Assembly (NCBI RefSeq): GCF_902506375.1
Contig: NZ_LR733284.1
Location: 1,786,059-1,850,058 of the forward strand
Source of the DNA: Microbacterium sp. 8M
GTDB taxonomy: Bacteria; Actinomycetota; Actinomycetes; Actinomycetales; Microbacteriaceae
Direction of reading: 5' to 3'
Length of the DNA: 64,000 bases
A model generated the notes under the pieces. That model searched no databases. It saw only the letters and a program-made list of their open reading frames with translations, and had not been told where the DNA came from. Both the position numbers and the translations under genes were made by a program. Shown one piece after another: positions 37,885-47,610 of the stretch (positions within the stretch are counted from its first letter, which is position 1; every line of letters begins with the position of its first letter).

Positions 37885-38952
37885 TCAGTCCTCGCTGCGC
37901 GCGCCGAAGACGATTTCGTCCCAGGACGGCATCCCGCGACGGCGCTTGCGGGAACCCGAGTCGCTGTCCAGCGACACCGGCGGCGCCGGCTGAACGGGCT
38001 CCGGCTCCGGTTCGTACCCCGGCTCCAGGGCGTCGAACAGCGCGAGCGGGCGTGCGTCGTCCGACTCCTCCTCGACCGTGGGGCGCGCCTCGCGCTGCCC
38101 GCGGCGGCGGCGCAGCGCCTCGAGCAGGTCCGCCGTGTCCGCAGGGGTGGCCGGAGCGAACGACGCGCTGCGGGTGGCCGCCTCCTGCGCATTCGATGAC
38201 GACTGCGGGTGGCGTGCGGAGCGCGGCTCCGGCGTCGGGGACGAATCAGCCGGCTCTGCGGTGTCGGCCGGCTCAGCAGGAGCCGGCACGAGACGAGGAC
38301 CGAACGCGCCGGAGTCGAACCGGGTCTCATCCTTGTACGGCGATGGGCGCTCCTTGTCCAGGGCGCGCAGCCGGGGGATCAGCCCCTCGGGCAGTGAGCC
38401 CTGCCGGGAGAGCTGGGTCGCGTCGGCGTTGAGCGGCGCGAGTGCGCTGCGCCGCGGATCGAAGCTCCAGCGCGCGTCGTGTTCGACGTCGTTCGCGGTG
38501 AACTCGAGCTTCACGACCCAGCCGGTGTCGTCCTTCCAGCTCGCCCAGCGCTCGTCGGTCGCCGACAGCTCGGCCAGCTTGGCCCGGATCGCGACGCCGA
38601 ACGTCGGCTGCGCATCGGGCTCGACCTCGCTCCCGATCAGCACGGGCACCGCGAGCGCCTGGCCGACGATGTGCTCGCGCTCGGCGAGCACCGGGCTCTC
38701 GAACCGCTGCACGACCTCGAGGTCGACCCCGAGCAGCTCGGCGACCTCGGCGGCCGACATGCCCCCGCGGATGTGCGCCTGGATCTCGCGCGGACTCGCC
38801 GCAAGTGGCGCAGGCTTCTCCTCGCGCCCGGCCCTGGCCCGGCGCAGCTCGGTGCGCAGCACCTCGTCGATGGGCAGGGCGAATCGCTCTCCCGACTCGG
38901 TGGCGAGGACGAGGACATCGTCCTCTGCGCCGACGATCGTGACGTGTTCCAT
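37885..38952 (-). CDS. sepH: Septation protein SepH (DUF3071)
   Basis: A 355-residue actinobacterial cell-division protein that binds and stimulates FtsZ. The N-terminal DUF3071 domain is clear (MEHVTIVGAEDDVLVLATES, then SPREIQAHIRGGMSAAEVAE with its helix-turn-helix-like motif, VVQRFESPVLAEREHI); the C-terminal half is Pro/Glu/Ala-rich and ends in the conserved basic RKRRRGMPSWDEIVFG. GAGGGG precedes the ATG by nine bases. It is divergent from DUF4193, the usual actinobacterial context with dut and sigA-linked genes. Confidence 0.92.
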   Translation of the reverse strand: MEHVTIVGAEDDVLVLATESGERFALPIDEVLRTELRRARAGREEKPAPLAASPREIQAHIRGGMSAAEVAELLGVDLEVVQRFESPVLAEREHIVGQALAVPVLIGSEVEPDAQPTFGVAIRAKLAELSATDERWASWKDDTGWVVKLEFTANDVEHDARWSFDPRRSALAPLNADATQLSRQGSLPEGLIPRLRALDKERPSPYKDETRFDSGAFGPRLVPAPAEPADTAEPADSSPTPEPRSARHPQSSSNAQEAATRSASFAPATPADTADLLEALRRRRGQREARPTVEEESDDARPLALFDALEPGYEPEPEPVQPAPPVSLDSDSGSRKRRRGMPSWDEIVFGARSED

Positions 38953-39061
38953 GGCTTCAGCCCCTCAGGATGAGTGTCGATTCATGGTGTCACGCGGCGG
39001 GTCCCGTCCAGGGAATATCGTGGGCGCGCCGTCAGTTCGGATCGGGAGGACTGAGTGGCAT

Positions 39062-39090
39062 TTGCGATTTGCACGCGCGTCATGCAAACT
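39062..39090 (+). promoter_or_regulatory. Probable promoter of the DUF4193 gene
   Basis: TTGCGA (39062-39067), 17-base gap, CAAACT (39085-39090), matching the rplU -35 exactly and the -10 partly. A 50-base leader with GGAG four bases before the ATG follows. Confidence 0.5.
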
Positions 39091-39145
39091 ATGGGCCGCC
39101 GAACACCCCCGGCTCCCGCCACTCGCAGGATGAAAGTGGAGATCC

Positions 39146-39439
39146 ATGGCAACCGATTACGACGCCCCGCGCAAGAGCGAAGACGAGAGCGAGTCCATCG
39201 AGGCTCTCAAGGAGCGCGTCCCCGACAAGCTGTCGGGATCGATCGATGTCGAGGACTCGGACAACCCCGGTGGCTTCGACCTCCCCGGTGCGGACCTCTC
39301 CGACGTCGAGCTCGACGTCGTGGTGCTGCCCCCGCAGGAGGACGAGTTCACCTGTGTCAACTGCTTCCTCGTGAAGCACCGTTCGCAGCTCGACCACGAG
39401 GACGCTGCGGGCCCCATCTGCAAGGAATGCGCGGCCTGA
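39146..39439 (+). CDS. DUF4193 zinc-ribbon-like protein
   Basis: A 97-residue acidic protein with the DUF4193 pattern: an N-terminal MATDYDAPRKSEDESESIEA, a central Asp/Leu-rich stretch and a C-terminal metal-binding pair FTCVNCFLVKHRSQL and ICKECAA. Two CxxC pairs indicate a zinc ribbon. The family is confined to actinobacteria and conserved beside sepH, dut and DUF3093; it resembles RNA-polymerase-associated small proteins in size and acidity but no function is proven here. Confidence 0.88.
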   Translation: MATDYDAPRKSEDESESIEALKERVPDKLSGSIDVEDSDNPGGFDLPGADLSDVELDVVVLPPQEDEFTCVNCFLVKHRSQLDHEDAAGPICKECAA

Positions 39440-39454
39440 CCCCTCGACGCTGCT

Positions 39455-39484
39455 CGCGCCCGGACCTGATCGGTTCCGGGCGCG
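39455..39484 (+). terminator. Hairpin terminator after the DUF4193 gene
   Basis: Ten-base stem CGCGCCCGGA (39455-39464) with TCCGGGCGCG (39475-39484), followed by TTCTGCGTTT. It also faces the end of the convergent DUF3093 gene. Confidence 0.75.
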
Positions 39485-39528
39485 TTCTGCGTTTCCGGAC
39501 CTGGTCGTCCTCGCGGGCGGATGTCGTC

Positions 39529-40029
39529 CTAGCGAGCGGATGCGGTCGCGGCGGCGCGCGCGGCGTCGATCGCCGCGGCGAGCCGATCCGGCGTGCGGGT
39601 GGAGATCGTCCAGCTCGGCGCGGGATCGGCGGGATCCGTGTTCGGCACGACGACCACGCCGTCGATGCCTCCGCGGATGAGATGCCATCCTCGGGCGGGG
39701 AGACCCGGCCCACGGGCCTGCCGCGCGTCCTCTCCGGTGCGGATCTCCGGCTCGCCGAGCCAGGATGCGTCGATCCAGGCGCGTCCGGCGCGCAGCACCC
39801 GCTGATCGACCTCCACGGTGGGGGAGGCGAGGATCATGAGCGCGATGATGGCGAGCGTGGCCACGACGCCGATCCCCAGCGCGAGCGCGGATCCGGCCGG
39901 CACGAAGACCAGCGTGAGCATGGGGCCGCCGAGCGCCGCGGCGAGGAACAGCCACAGGCTCGGTGCGAGGCGCTCGCGATAGCGGACCCGGGCGGATGCG
40001 GGGCGGCCGTCGTCCGGTGCGTTCTGCAT
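39529..40029 (-). CDS. DUF3093 membrane protein
   Basis: A 166-residue protein with two membrane spans near the N-terminus (LWLFLAAALGGPMLTLVFV and ALGIGVVATLAIIALMILA) and a C-terminal cytosolic part containing RAWIDASWLGEPEI and GWHLIRGGIDGVVVV, matching DUF3093. Found next to dut in most actinobacteria; function unknown. AGAGG precedes the ATG. Only 12 bases separate its start from the divergent dut start, so the two promoters must overlap. Confidence 0.85.
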   Translation of the reverse strand: MQNAPDDGRPASARVRYRERLAPSLWLFLAAALGGPMLTLVFVPAGSALALGIGVVATLAIIALMILASPTVEVDQRVLRAGRAWIDASWLGEPEIRTGEDARQARGPGLPARGWHLIRGGIDGVVVVPNTDPADPAPSWTISTRTPDRLAAAIDAARAAATASAR

Positions 40030-40035
40030 TAGCCT
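40030..40035 (+). promoter_or_regulatory. -10 box of dut (leaderless)
   Basis: TAGCCT, then CTTTCC, then GTG at 40042. It begins directly after the start codon of the divergent DUF3093 gene. Confidence 0.55.
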
Positions 40036-40041
40036 CTTTCC

Positions 40042-40515
40042 GTGACCGAATCCGTGGACGTTCCCATTATCGCGCCCGAGCTCCCCGTGTACGCGCACCC
40101 GGGCGACGCCGGGGCCGACCTCGTCTCGACCGAGGCGGTGCGACTGGAACCGGGGCAGCGCGCGCTCATCGGCACCGGCGTGCGCATCGCCCTGCCGGAG
40201 GGCTTCGCGGCGTTCGTGGTGCCGCGCAGCGGGCTGGCGGCGAAGCACGGCATCACCGTGGTGAACGCACCCGGCACCGTCGATGCGGGCTACCGCGGCG
40301 AGATCAAAGTGAGTCTTCTGAACACCGACAGCGACGCGGCGTACGATGTCGCGGTCGGTGATCGCATCGCCCAGCTGATCGTCATGCCCGTCACCCGGGC
40401 CCGGTTCATCCCGGTCTCCACGCTCGACGAGTCGGTTCGTGGCGCGGGCGGATTCGGATCCACCGGCTATCAGACCCAGAGCGCCGCCCCTGTCGGCGCG
40501 GAGGAGAACGCATGA
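40042..40515 (+). CDS. dut: dUTP diphosphatase
   Basis: A 157-residue trimeric dUTPase that hydrolyses dUTP to dUMP, keeping uracil out of DNA. Motifs in order: GDAGADL (1), PRSGLAAKHGI (2), VVNAPGTVDAGYRGEI (3), RIAQLIV (4) and the C-terminal RGAGGFGSTG (5) that closes the active site. The GTG at 40042 gives the usual N-terminus. Its stop overlaps the DUF3710 start. Confidence 0.96.
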   Translation: MTESVDVPIIAPELPVYAHPGDAGADLVSTEAVRLEPGQRALIGTGVRIALPEGFAAFVVPRSGLAAKHGITVVNAPGTVDAGYRGEIKVSLLNTDSDAAYDVAVGDRIAQLIVMPVTRARFIPVSTLDESVRGAGGFGSTGYQTQSAAPVGAEENA

Positions 40516-41120
40516 CTGACGACAGCACGTCCGGGATCGAACCCGTCGAGGGGGCCGCGAAGGCGCCGCTGCGCGACCGCGCGGTCGACGGCCCGTTCGA
40601 CGAGAGCGAGGCGAACCCGGTCCGCCCGTACATCGACCTCGGCGCGATCAAGATCCTGCCCCGGGAGGGCCTGAACCTCCGCCTCGAAGTGGAGGAGCAG
40701 ACGCAGCGCATCGTGGCGGTCGGGCTCGACTACGCCGACTCGACCCTGCAGGTGCAGCCGTTCGCCGCGCCGCGCTCCAGCGGCCTGTGGGACGAGACCC
40801 GCGCCCAGATCCAGGAGCAGATCTCGCAGCAGGGTGGGAAGGTCACCGAGCGCGAAGGGGCTCTGGGCGCCGAGCTGCTGGCCGAGATCCCCGCCGTGGC
40901 CGGCGACACCGCCGTCACCCGGCTCGCCCGTTTCGTGGGCGTCGACGGCCCGCGCTGGTTCCTGCGCGGCGTGATCGGAGGCGCTGCGGCGACCGACGAG
41001 ACCGCGGCCGCGGCCGTGGAGGACCTGTTCCGCTCGATCGTCGTGGTGCGCGGGGGAGCCCCGATGCCGCCGCGCGATCTCATCCCGCTGCGGATGCCCG
41101 CGGCGCCCGGCACGGCGTGA
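40512..41120 (+). CDS. DUF3710 family protein
   Basis: A 202-residue soluble protein; features include GPFDESEANPVRPYIDLGAI near the N-terminus, LQVQPFAAPRSSGLWDETRA and GVDGPRWFLRGVIGG, which are DUF3710 hallmarks. The family is actinobacterial and sits between dut and DUF3159; the function is unknown. ATGA overlap with dut and GTGA overlap with DUF3159 make a tightly coupled three-gene unit. Confidence 0.88.
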   Translation: MTDDSTSGIEPVEGAAKAPLRDRAVDGPFDESEANPVRPYIDLGAIKILPREGLNLRLEVEEQTQRIVAVGLDYADSTLQVQPFAAPRSSGLWDETRAQIQEQISQQGGKVTEREGALGAELLAEIPAVAGDTAVTRLARFVGVDGPRWFLRGVIGGAAATDETAAAAVEDLFRSIVVVRGGAPMPPRDLIPLRMPAAPGTA

Positions 41121-41890
41121 GCACGCCGGACGAGACGGAGGCGTCGCGCGAGCCCGCGGCTGAGCGCTACGCGCCTCCGCCGGCGCCGGACGCGGTGCAG
41201 AGCCTGGGCGCTGCACTCGGCGGCGCCGCGCAGCGCCTGGGCATCGACCCGAACTCGGGAGCCGGCACCGGCCATGTGGTGTGGCGCGCGATGGGCGGCT
41301 GGCGCGGGGTGCTCGAGTCGGTGCTGCCCAGCGCCGCGTTCCTCATCATCTACACGCTGCGCCCGGATCCGCTCTGGGTCTCCCTGGTCGTCTCGGTGGG
41401 GCTCGCCGCCGTGTTCTCCGTCATCCGGCTGCTGCAGCGCTCGCCCGCGGCGTCCGCGCTGGGCGGGCTCGTCGCGGTGGCCGCGGCCGCGGGGCTGGCG
41501 CTGTGGACCGGGCGCGGGCAGGACAACTTCGTGCCCGGCTTCTTCACCAATGCGGCGTACGGCACAGTCCTGCTGATCTCGGCGCTGGCGGGGTGGGCGC
41601 TCATCGGCGTCGCCGCGGGCTTCCTCATGGGCGACGTGCGGGGCTGGCGCCAGGACGCGCGCAAGCGCCGCGCCTTCTTCTGGCTCACGGTGGCGTGGGC
41701 GGCGCTGTTCTTCGCGCGCCTCGCCGTGCAGCTTCCTCTCTATTTCGCGGGAAATGTGCAGGCGCTGGGCACGCTGAAGCTGGTGATGGGGCTGCCCCTG
41801 TTCGCGCCGATGGTGGCGCTGACCTGGCTGGTCGTCCGCGCACTTTACCCGCCGGTGCCCGACGACGACACGGCCACCGGAGAACGCTGA
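41117..41890 (+). CDS. DUF3159 membrane protein
   Basis: A 257-residue protein with about six hydrophobic segments from residue 75 on (AAFLIIYTLRPDPLWVSLVV, then VSVGLAAVFSVI, GLVAVAAAAGLALW, GTVLLISALAGWALIGVAAG, FFWLTVAWAALFFARLAV and LVMGLPLFAPMVALTWLVV), typical of DUF3159. A transporter-like fold has been suggested for the family, but no substrate is known. GTG start chosen from the GTGA overlap. Last gene of the dut unit, 170 bases before acnA. Confidence 0.88.
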   Translation: MSTPDETEASREPAAERYAPPPAPDAVQSLGAALGGAAQRLGIDPNSGAGTGHVVWRAMGGWRGVLESVLPSAAFLIIYTLRPDPLWVSLVVSVGLAAVFSVIRLLQRSPAASALGGLVAVAAAAGLALWTGRGQDNFVPGFFTNAAYGTVLLISALAGWALIGVAAGFLMGDVRGWRQDARKRRAFFWLTVAWAALFFARLAVQLPLYFAGNVQALGTLKLVMGLPLFAPMVALTWLVVRALYPPVPDDDTATGER

Positions 41891-41912
41891 TCCGTCCCTT
41901 CGAGACGTGTTA

Positions 41913-41938
41913 GATTTATCTCGACGTCAAGATAAATC
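41913..41938. promoter_or_regulatory. 26-bp palindromic operator upstream of acnA
   Basis: Arms GATTTATCTCGAC (41913-41925) and GTCAAGATAAATC (41926-41938) pair with a single mismatch. A -10-like TAGATT (41911-41916) overlaps the left arm. A symmetric AT-rich site this long in 70% GC DNA is almost certainly a repressor operator; the sequence does not match the known corynebacterial AcnR site, and the regulator is not encoded nearby. Confidence 0.7.
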
Positions 41939-42062
41939 GACACCTTTCGCTCGCCCCGGCCGAAGCGCACACTTGTAAGGCCCGCCTTGCTGGTGCGCGG
42001 GGGAGCGGACGAGCAAGATGGAGTCGCCTGTCGCTTCCATCCGAACAGAAGGAGACGGATCC

Positions 42063-44885
<2,823 letters not shown>

Positions 44886-44890
44886 TCCAC

Positions 44891-44942
44891 GAGCACGACG
44901 ACGGGGCCGGTTCCTTCGGGAGCCGGCCCCGTCGTCGTGCTC
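44891..44942. terminator. Very long bidirectional terminator
   Basis: A 24-base stem (44891-44914 with 44919-44942, one T-G wobble) closed by a TTCG loop; the outer arms are GAGCACGACGACGGGGCC and its complement. It occupies nearly the whole gap between acnA and the convergent citrate synthase. Confidence 0.9.
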
Positions 44943-44949
44943 GAGGGCT

Positions 44950-46113
44950 TCAGCCGGCCGTCGGCCCCACGTACCGAGAGGAGGGGCGCAGGATCTTGCC
45001 GTCCTGCACCTGTTCGCAGGCGTGCGCGCCCCAGCCGATGAGGCGCGCCGAGGCGAACGTCGACGTGAACAGCTCCCGCGGGATCCCGCACGCCTCCATC
45101 ACGACCGCCGCGTACAGCTCGACGTTCGTGCGCAGCGAGCGGCCCGGCTTGAGCTCGTCGAGCACCCGGAGCACGGTCTGCTCGACGGTCACGGCGAGGT
45201 CGACGCGATCCGAGGCGAGCCCGTCCGTGCGCAGCCGCTGCGCGACGCCCCGGAGCAGGCGCGACCGCGGGTCCTCCGTGCGGTACACGGCATGGCCGAA
45301 GCCCATGATGCGGCCGCCGTGCTGCACGCGGTCGCGCACCCACTCCTCGGCGCGCTCGGGCGTGCCGATCTCGTCGAGCATGTCGAGCGTGCGGGCGGGC
45401 GCGCCGCCGTGGAGGGGGCCGGCGAGCGCACCGAGCGCGCCGCCCACGCAGGCGGCGAGGTCGGCGCCGGTGGAGGCGATCACCCGCGCGGTGAACGTGG
45501 AGGCGTTGAAGCCGTGGTCGATCGCCGCCGTCAGGTAGGTGCCGAGTGCGGCCACCAGACGTGCGTCGGGCGTGCTGCCGAGGAGCATCCGCAGATAATC
45601 GCTGATGGGATCGAGCACGGGATCGGGGGCGAGCGGATCCATTCCCCGGCTCAGGCGGTGCAGCGCCGCGATGAGCGCCGGCGCCACAGCTGCAAGGCGG
45701 ACGGCGTCGTCGACGCGCTCGGGCTCGTCCTCGTCGTAGAGCGGGCGCCGCCCGTCGGCCGCGGAGACGAGCGCGAGCGCCGTGCGCAGCTGTGCCATGG
45801 GATCCAGGCCCGAGCGAGCGATCGACGGCAGGGTCTCCGACACGGGCGCGGGGATCCGGCGGGCCTCGGCCGTGCGGGTGCGCCACCGGCCTGCGTCCGA
45901 GTCGTCGGCGGGCAGGGCGCCGAGTGCGACCAGGCGCCAGGCGTCCTCGAAGCGGGCATCGGCGGCGAGCTCCACGCCGGAGACTCCGCGGTAGTGGAAG
46001 AAGCCCTCGGCGCCGCGCACGTCGCCGATGCGCGTCTCCGCGACGACGACGTTGGTGAGACCTCGCGGGACGTCGATGAGCTGCGTGTCGTTGCGATCGA
46101 TCGTGATGGCCAT
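44950..46113 (-). CDS. Citrate synthase family protein
   Basis: A 387-residue citrate-synthase-fold enzyme of the short, dimeric Gram-positive type, condensing acetyl-CoA (or propionyl-CoA) with oxaloacetate. The two catalytic His residues are present: H235 in GPLHGGAPART and H274 in GFGHAVYR; DHGFNASTF (H200) also matches. The third catalytic position reads NVELYAAVV, Glu332 where citrate synthases usually have Asp, a conservative change seen in some paralogues. AGGAG precedes the ATG. The main TCA enzyme may be elsewhere. It is divergent from a paralogue carrying a DNA-binding domain. Confidence 0.85.
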   Translation of the reverse strand: MAITIDRNDTQLIDVPRGLTNVVVAETRIGDVRGAEGFFHYRGVSGVELAADARFEDAWRLVALGALPADDSDAGRWRTRTAEARRIPAPVSETLPSIARSGLDPMAQLRTALALVSAADGRRPLYDEDEPERVDDAVRLAAVAPALIAALHRLSRGMDPLAPDPVLDPISDYLRMLLGSTPDARLVAALGTYLTAAIDHGFNASTFTARVIASTGADLAACVGGALGALAGPLHGGAPARTLDMLDEIGTPERAEEWVRDRVQHGGRIMGFGHAVYRTEDPRSRLLRGVAQRLRTDGLASDRVDLAVTVEQTVLRVLDELKPGRSLRTNVELYAAVVMEACGIPRELFTSTFASARLIGWGAHACEQVQDGKILRPSSRYVGPTAG

Positions 46114-46211
46114 ATCGGCTCCTCTCTGTCGCGCCGCGGTTCAGAGCTCGAGGCTGCTGCGGATCGCGGCTCTGCGTTCACGATGCGACATGGATCCGTC
46201 TATCGTCAATG

Positions 46212-46224
46212 TTGATCGGATCAA
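46212..46224. promoter_or_regulatory. Palindrome before the HTH-citrate synthase gene
   Basis: TTGATC-G-GATCAA, 14 bases before the ATG at 46239 and just after a TATCGT -10-like hexamer (46201-46206). It overlaps the expected start point and lies between the two divergent citrate-synthase-like genes, so a regulator bound here could block one or both. Confidence 0.5.
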
Positions 46225-46238
46225 TGAGGAGGCTCGCG

Positions 46239-47549
46239 ATGGAGGCACTCACCGCGGCCCAGGCCGCCGCCCGTCTCGGTGTGCGGACCGAGACCCTGTA
46301 CGCCTACGTGTCGCGCGGGCTCATCTCCCGGGAGCGTGGACCGCACGGATCGGTGTTCGATCCGCTCGAGGTCGAGCGGTTCGCGCGCACCCGCCGTCGG
46401 AGGACCTCGCCCTCGCACGGCGGTGCACGACCCGCGGGCGCGGACGGGAGCCCGCTCGCCGTGATCGATACGGACATCGCGCTGATCGAGGACGGCGGGC
46501 TGTGGATCCGCGGCGTGCCGATCGACGAGCTGATCGCCGGGCCGGGGGAGCCGCCCCGGTTCGACGGCGTGGTGCGCTGGCTGTTCGAGCACACCGAGCT
46601 CCCGCAACCCGATGCGAGCCCCCTCGCGTCCACGGGCAGCGATGCCGCAGGAGCGATGCTCGCCGGCCTCCCGCCGGAGTCGCCCGCATTCAGCCGTCTG
46701 CTCGCCGTGGTCGCAGCCCTCGCCGCGGTCGATCCGGAGCGCTACGACCTGCGGCCGGAGACGGTGGCGCGGGTGACGCTGCGGCTCGTGGCGGGACTCG
46801 TCGATGCGTTGCCCCCACATGTCACGACGGGAGGCGGTGCAGGGGAGAGCGCTGCGCCCACCGCGGCCGCGGCGCCGCTGGCCGCCCGGCTGTGGTCGCG
46901 GCTGACTGCGGCGCCGGCGACCGCGGACCGGGTGCGCGTGCTGGACGCGGCGCTCGTGCTCCTCGTGGACCACGACATGGCGGTGTCGACGCTCGCGGCG
47001 CGCGCCGCAGCCTCGGCGCGGGCCCACCCCTACGCGGTGGTGGCCGCCGGCTTCGGCGCCCTCGACTCCGCTCTGCACGGCGCCGCGAGCGCATCCGTGC
47101 ACGCGCTGCTGAGCGCGGTGCGCGCGGGCGCGGACCCGGCGGCAGCCGTGGCGACCGCCACCCGACTCGGCGGGGCCGGGGTGCCCGGGTTCGGGCAGCC
47201 GCTGTACCCGGACGGCGATCCGCGAGGGCGGCTGCTGCTCGATGCGCTGCGGGGGACGGCGGATCCGGCAGCCGATGCCGCGCTGCAGGTCGCCGACGAG
47301 GTCGTCGCGGTCGTGCGCGCACGCACCGGGCTGCATCCCACGGTCGATCTGGCGCTGGCGACGATCGCGCTGGCATGGGACATGCCCGCAGACGCCGGCG
47401 AGATCGTGTTCGCCGTCGCGAGGTCGGCGGGATGGTGCGCGCACGCCCTCGACGAGTACGGCCGCGCACCGCTGCGTCTGCGGCCGATCGGCCACTACGT
47501 CGGACCGGATCCGGCGGATCCTCAGCGCCCCGGGAACATTGCTCGATAG
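46239..47549 (+). CDS. Citrate-synthase-like protein with N-terminal helix-turn-helix
   Basis: A 436-residue fusion. Residues 1-50 form a MerR/excisionase-like DNA-binding domain (LTAAQAAARLGVRTETLYAY, then VSRGLISRERGPHGS), followed by a basic linker (RTRRRRTSPS) and a citrate synthase fold. The first catalytic His is kept (H280 in SALHGAAS) and the Asp is kept (D370 in HPTVDLALA), but the second His is replaced by Gln320 in GVPGFGQPLYPDGDPRG. Condensation activity is therefore doubtful. Together with the palindrome in front of the gene this suggests a regulator that senses oxaloacetate, acetyl-CoA or citrate. The ATG at 46239 has AGGAGG eight bases ahead. Confidence 0.8.
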   Translation: MEALTAAQAAARLGVRTETLYAYVSRGLISRERGPHGSVFDPLEVERFARTRRRRTSPSHGGARPAGADGSPLAVIDTDIALIEDGGLWIRGVPIDELIAGPGEPPRFDGVVRWLFEHTELPQPDASPLASTGSDAAGAMLAGLPPESPAFSRLLAVVAALAAVDPERYDLRPETVARVTLRLVAGLVDALPPHVTTGGGAGESAAPTAAAAPLAARLWSRLTAAPATADRVRVLDAALVLLVDHDMAVSTLAARAAASARAHPYAVVAAGFGALDSALHGAASASVHALLSAVRAGADPAAAVATATRLGGAGVPGFGQPLYPDGDPRGRLLLDALRGTADPAADAALQVADEVVAVVRARTGLHPTVDLALATIALAWDMPADAGEIVFAVARSAGWCAHALDEYGRAPLRLRPIGHYVGPDPADPQRPGNIAR

Positions 47550-47552
47550 GCT
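47547..47552 (+). promoter_or_regulatory. -10 box of dxs
   Basis: TAGGCT overlapping the stop codon of the preceding gene; the leader would be about 50 bases with AGGAGG eight bases before the GTG. Confidence 0.5.
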
Positions 47553-47610
47553 GGATCGGTGCGGTGGACCCCGGCCCGGCGCATCCGATTCGTTTCAGGA
47601 GGCAGACACG

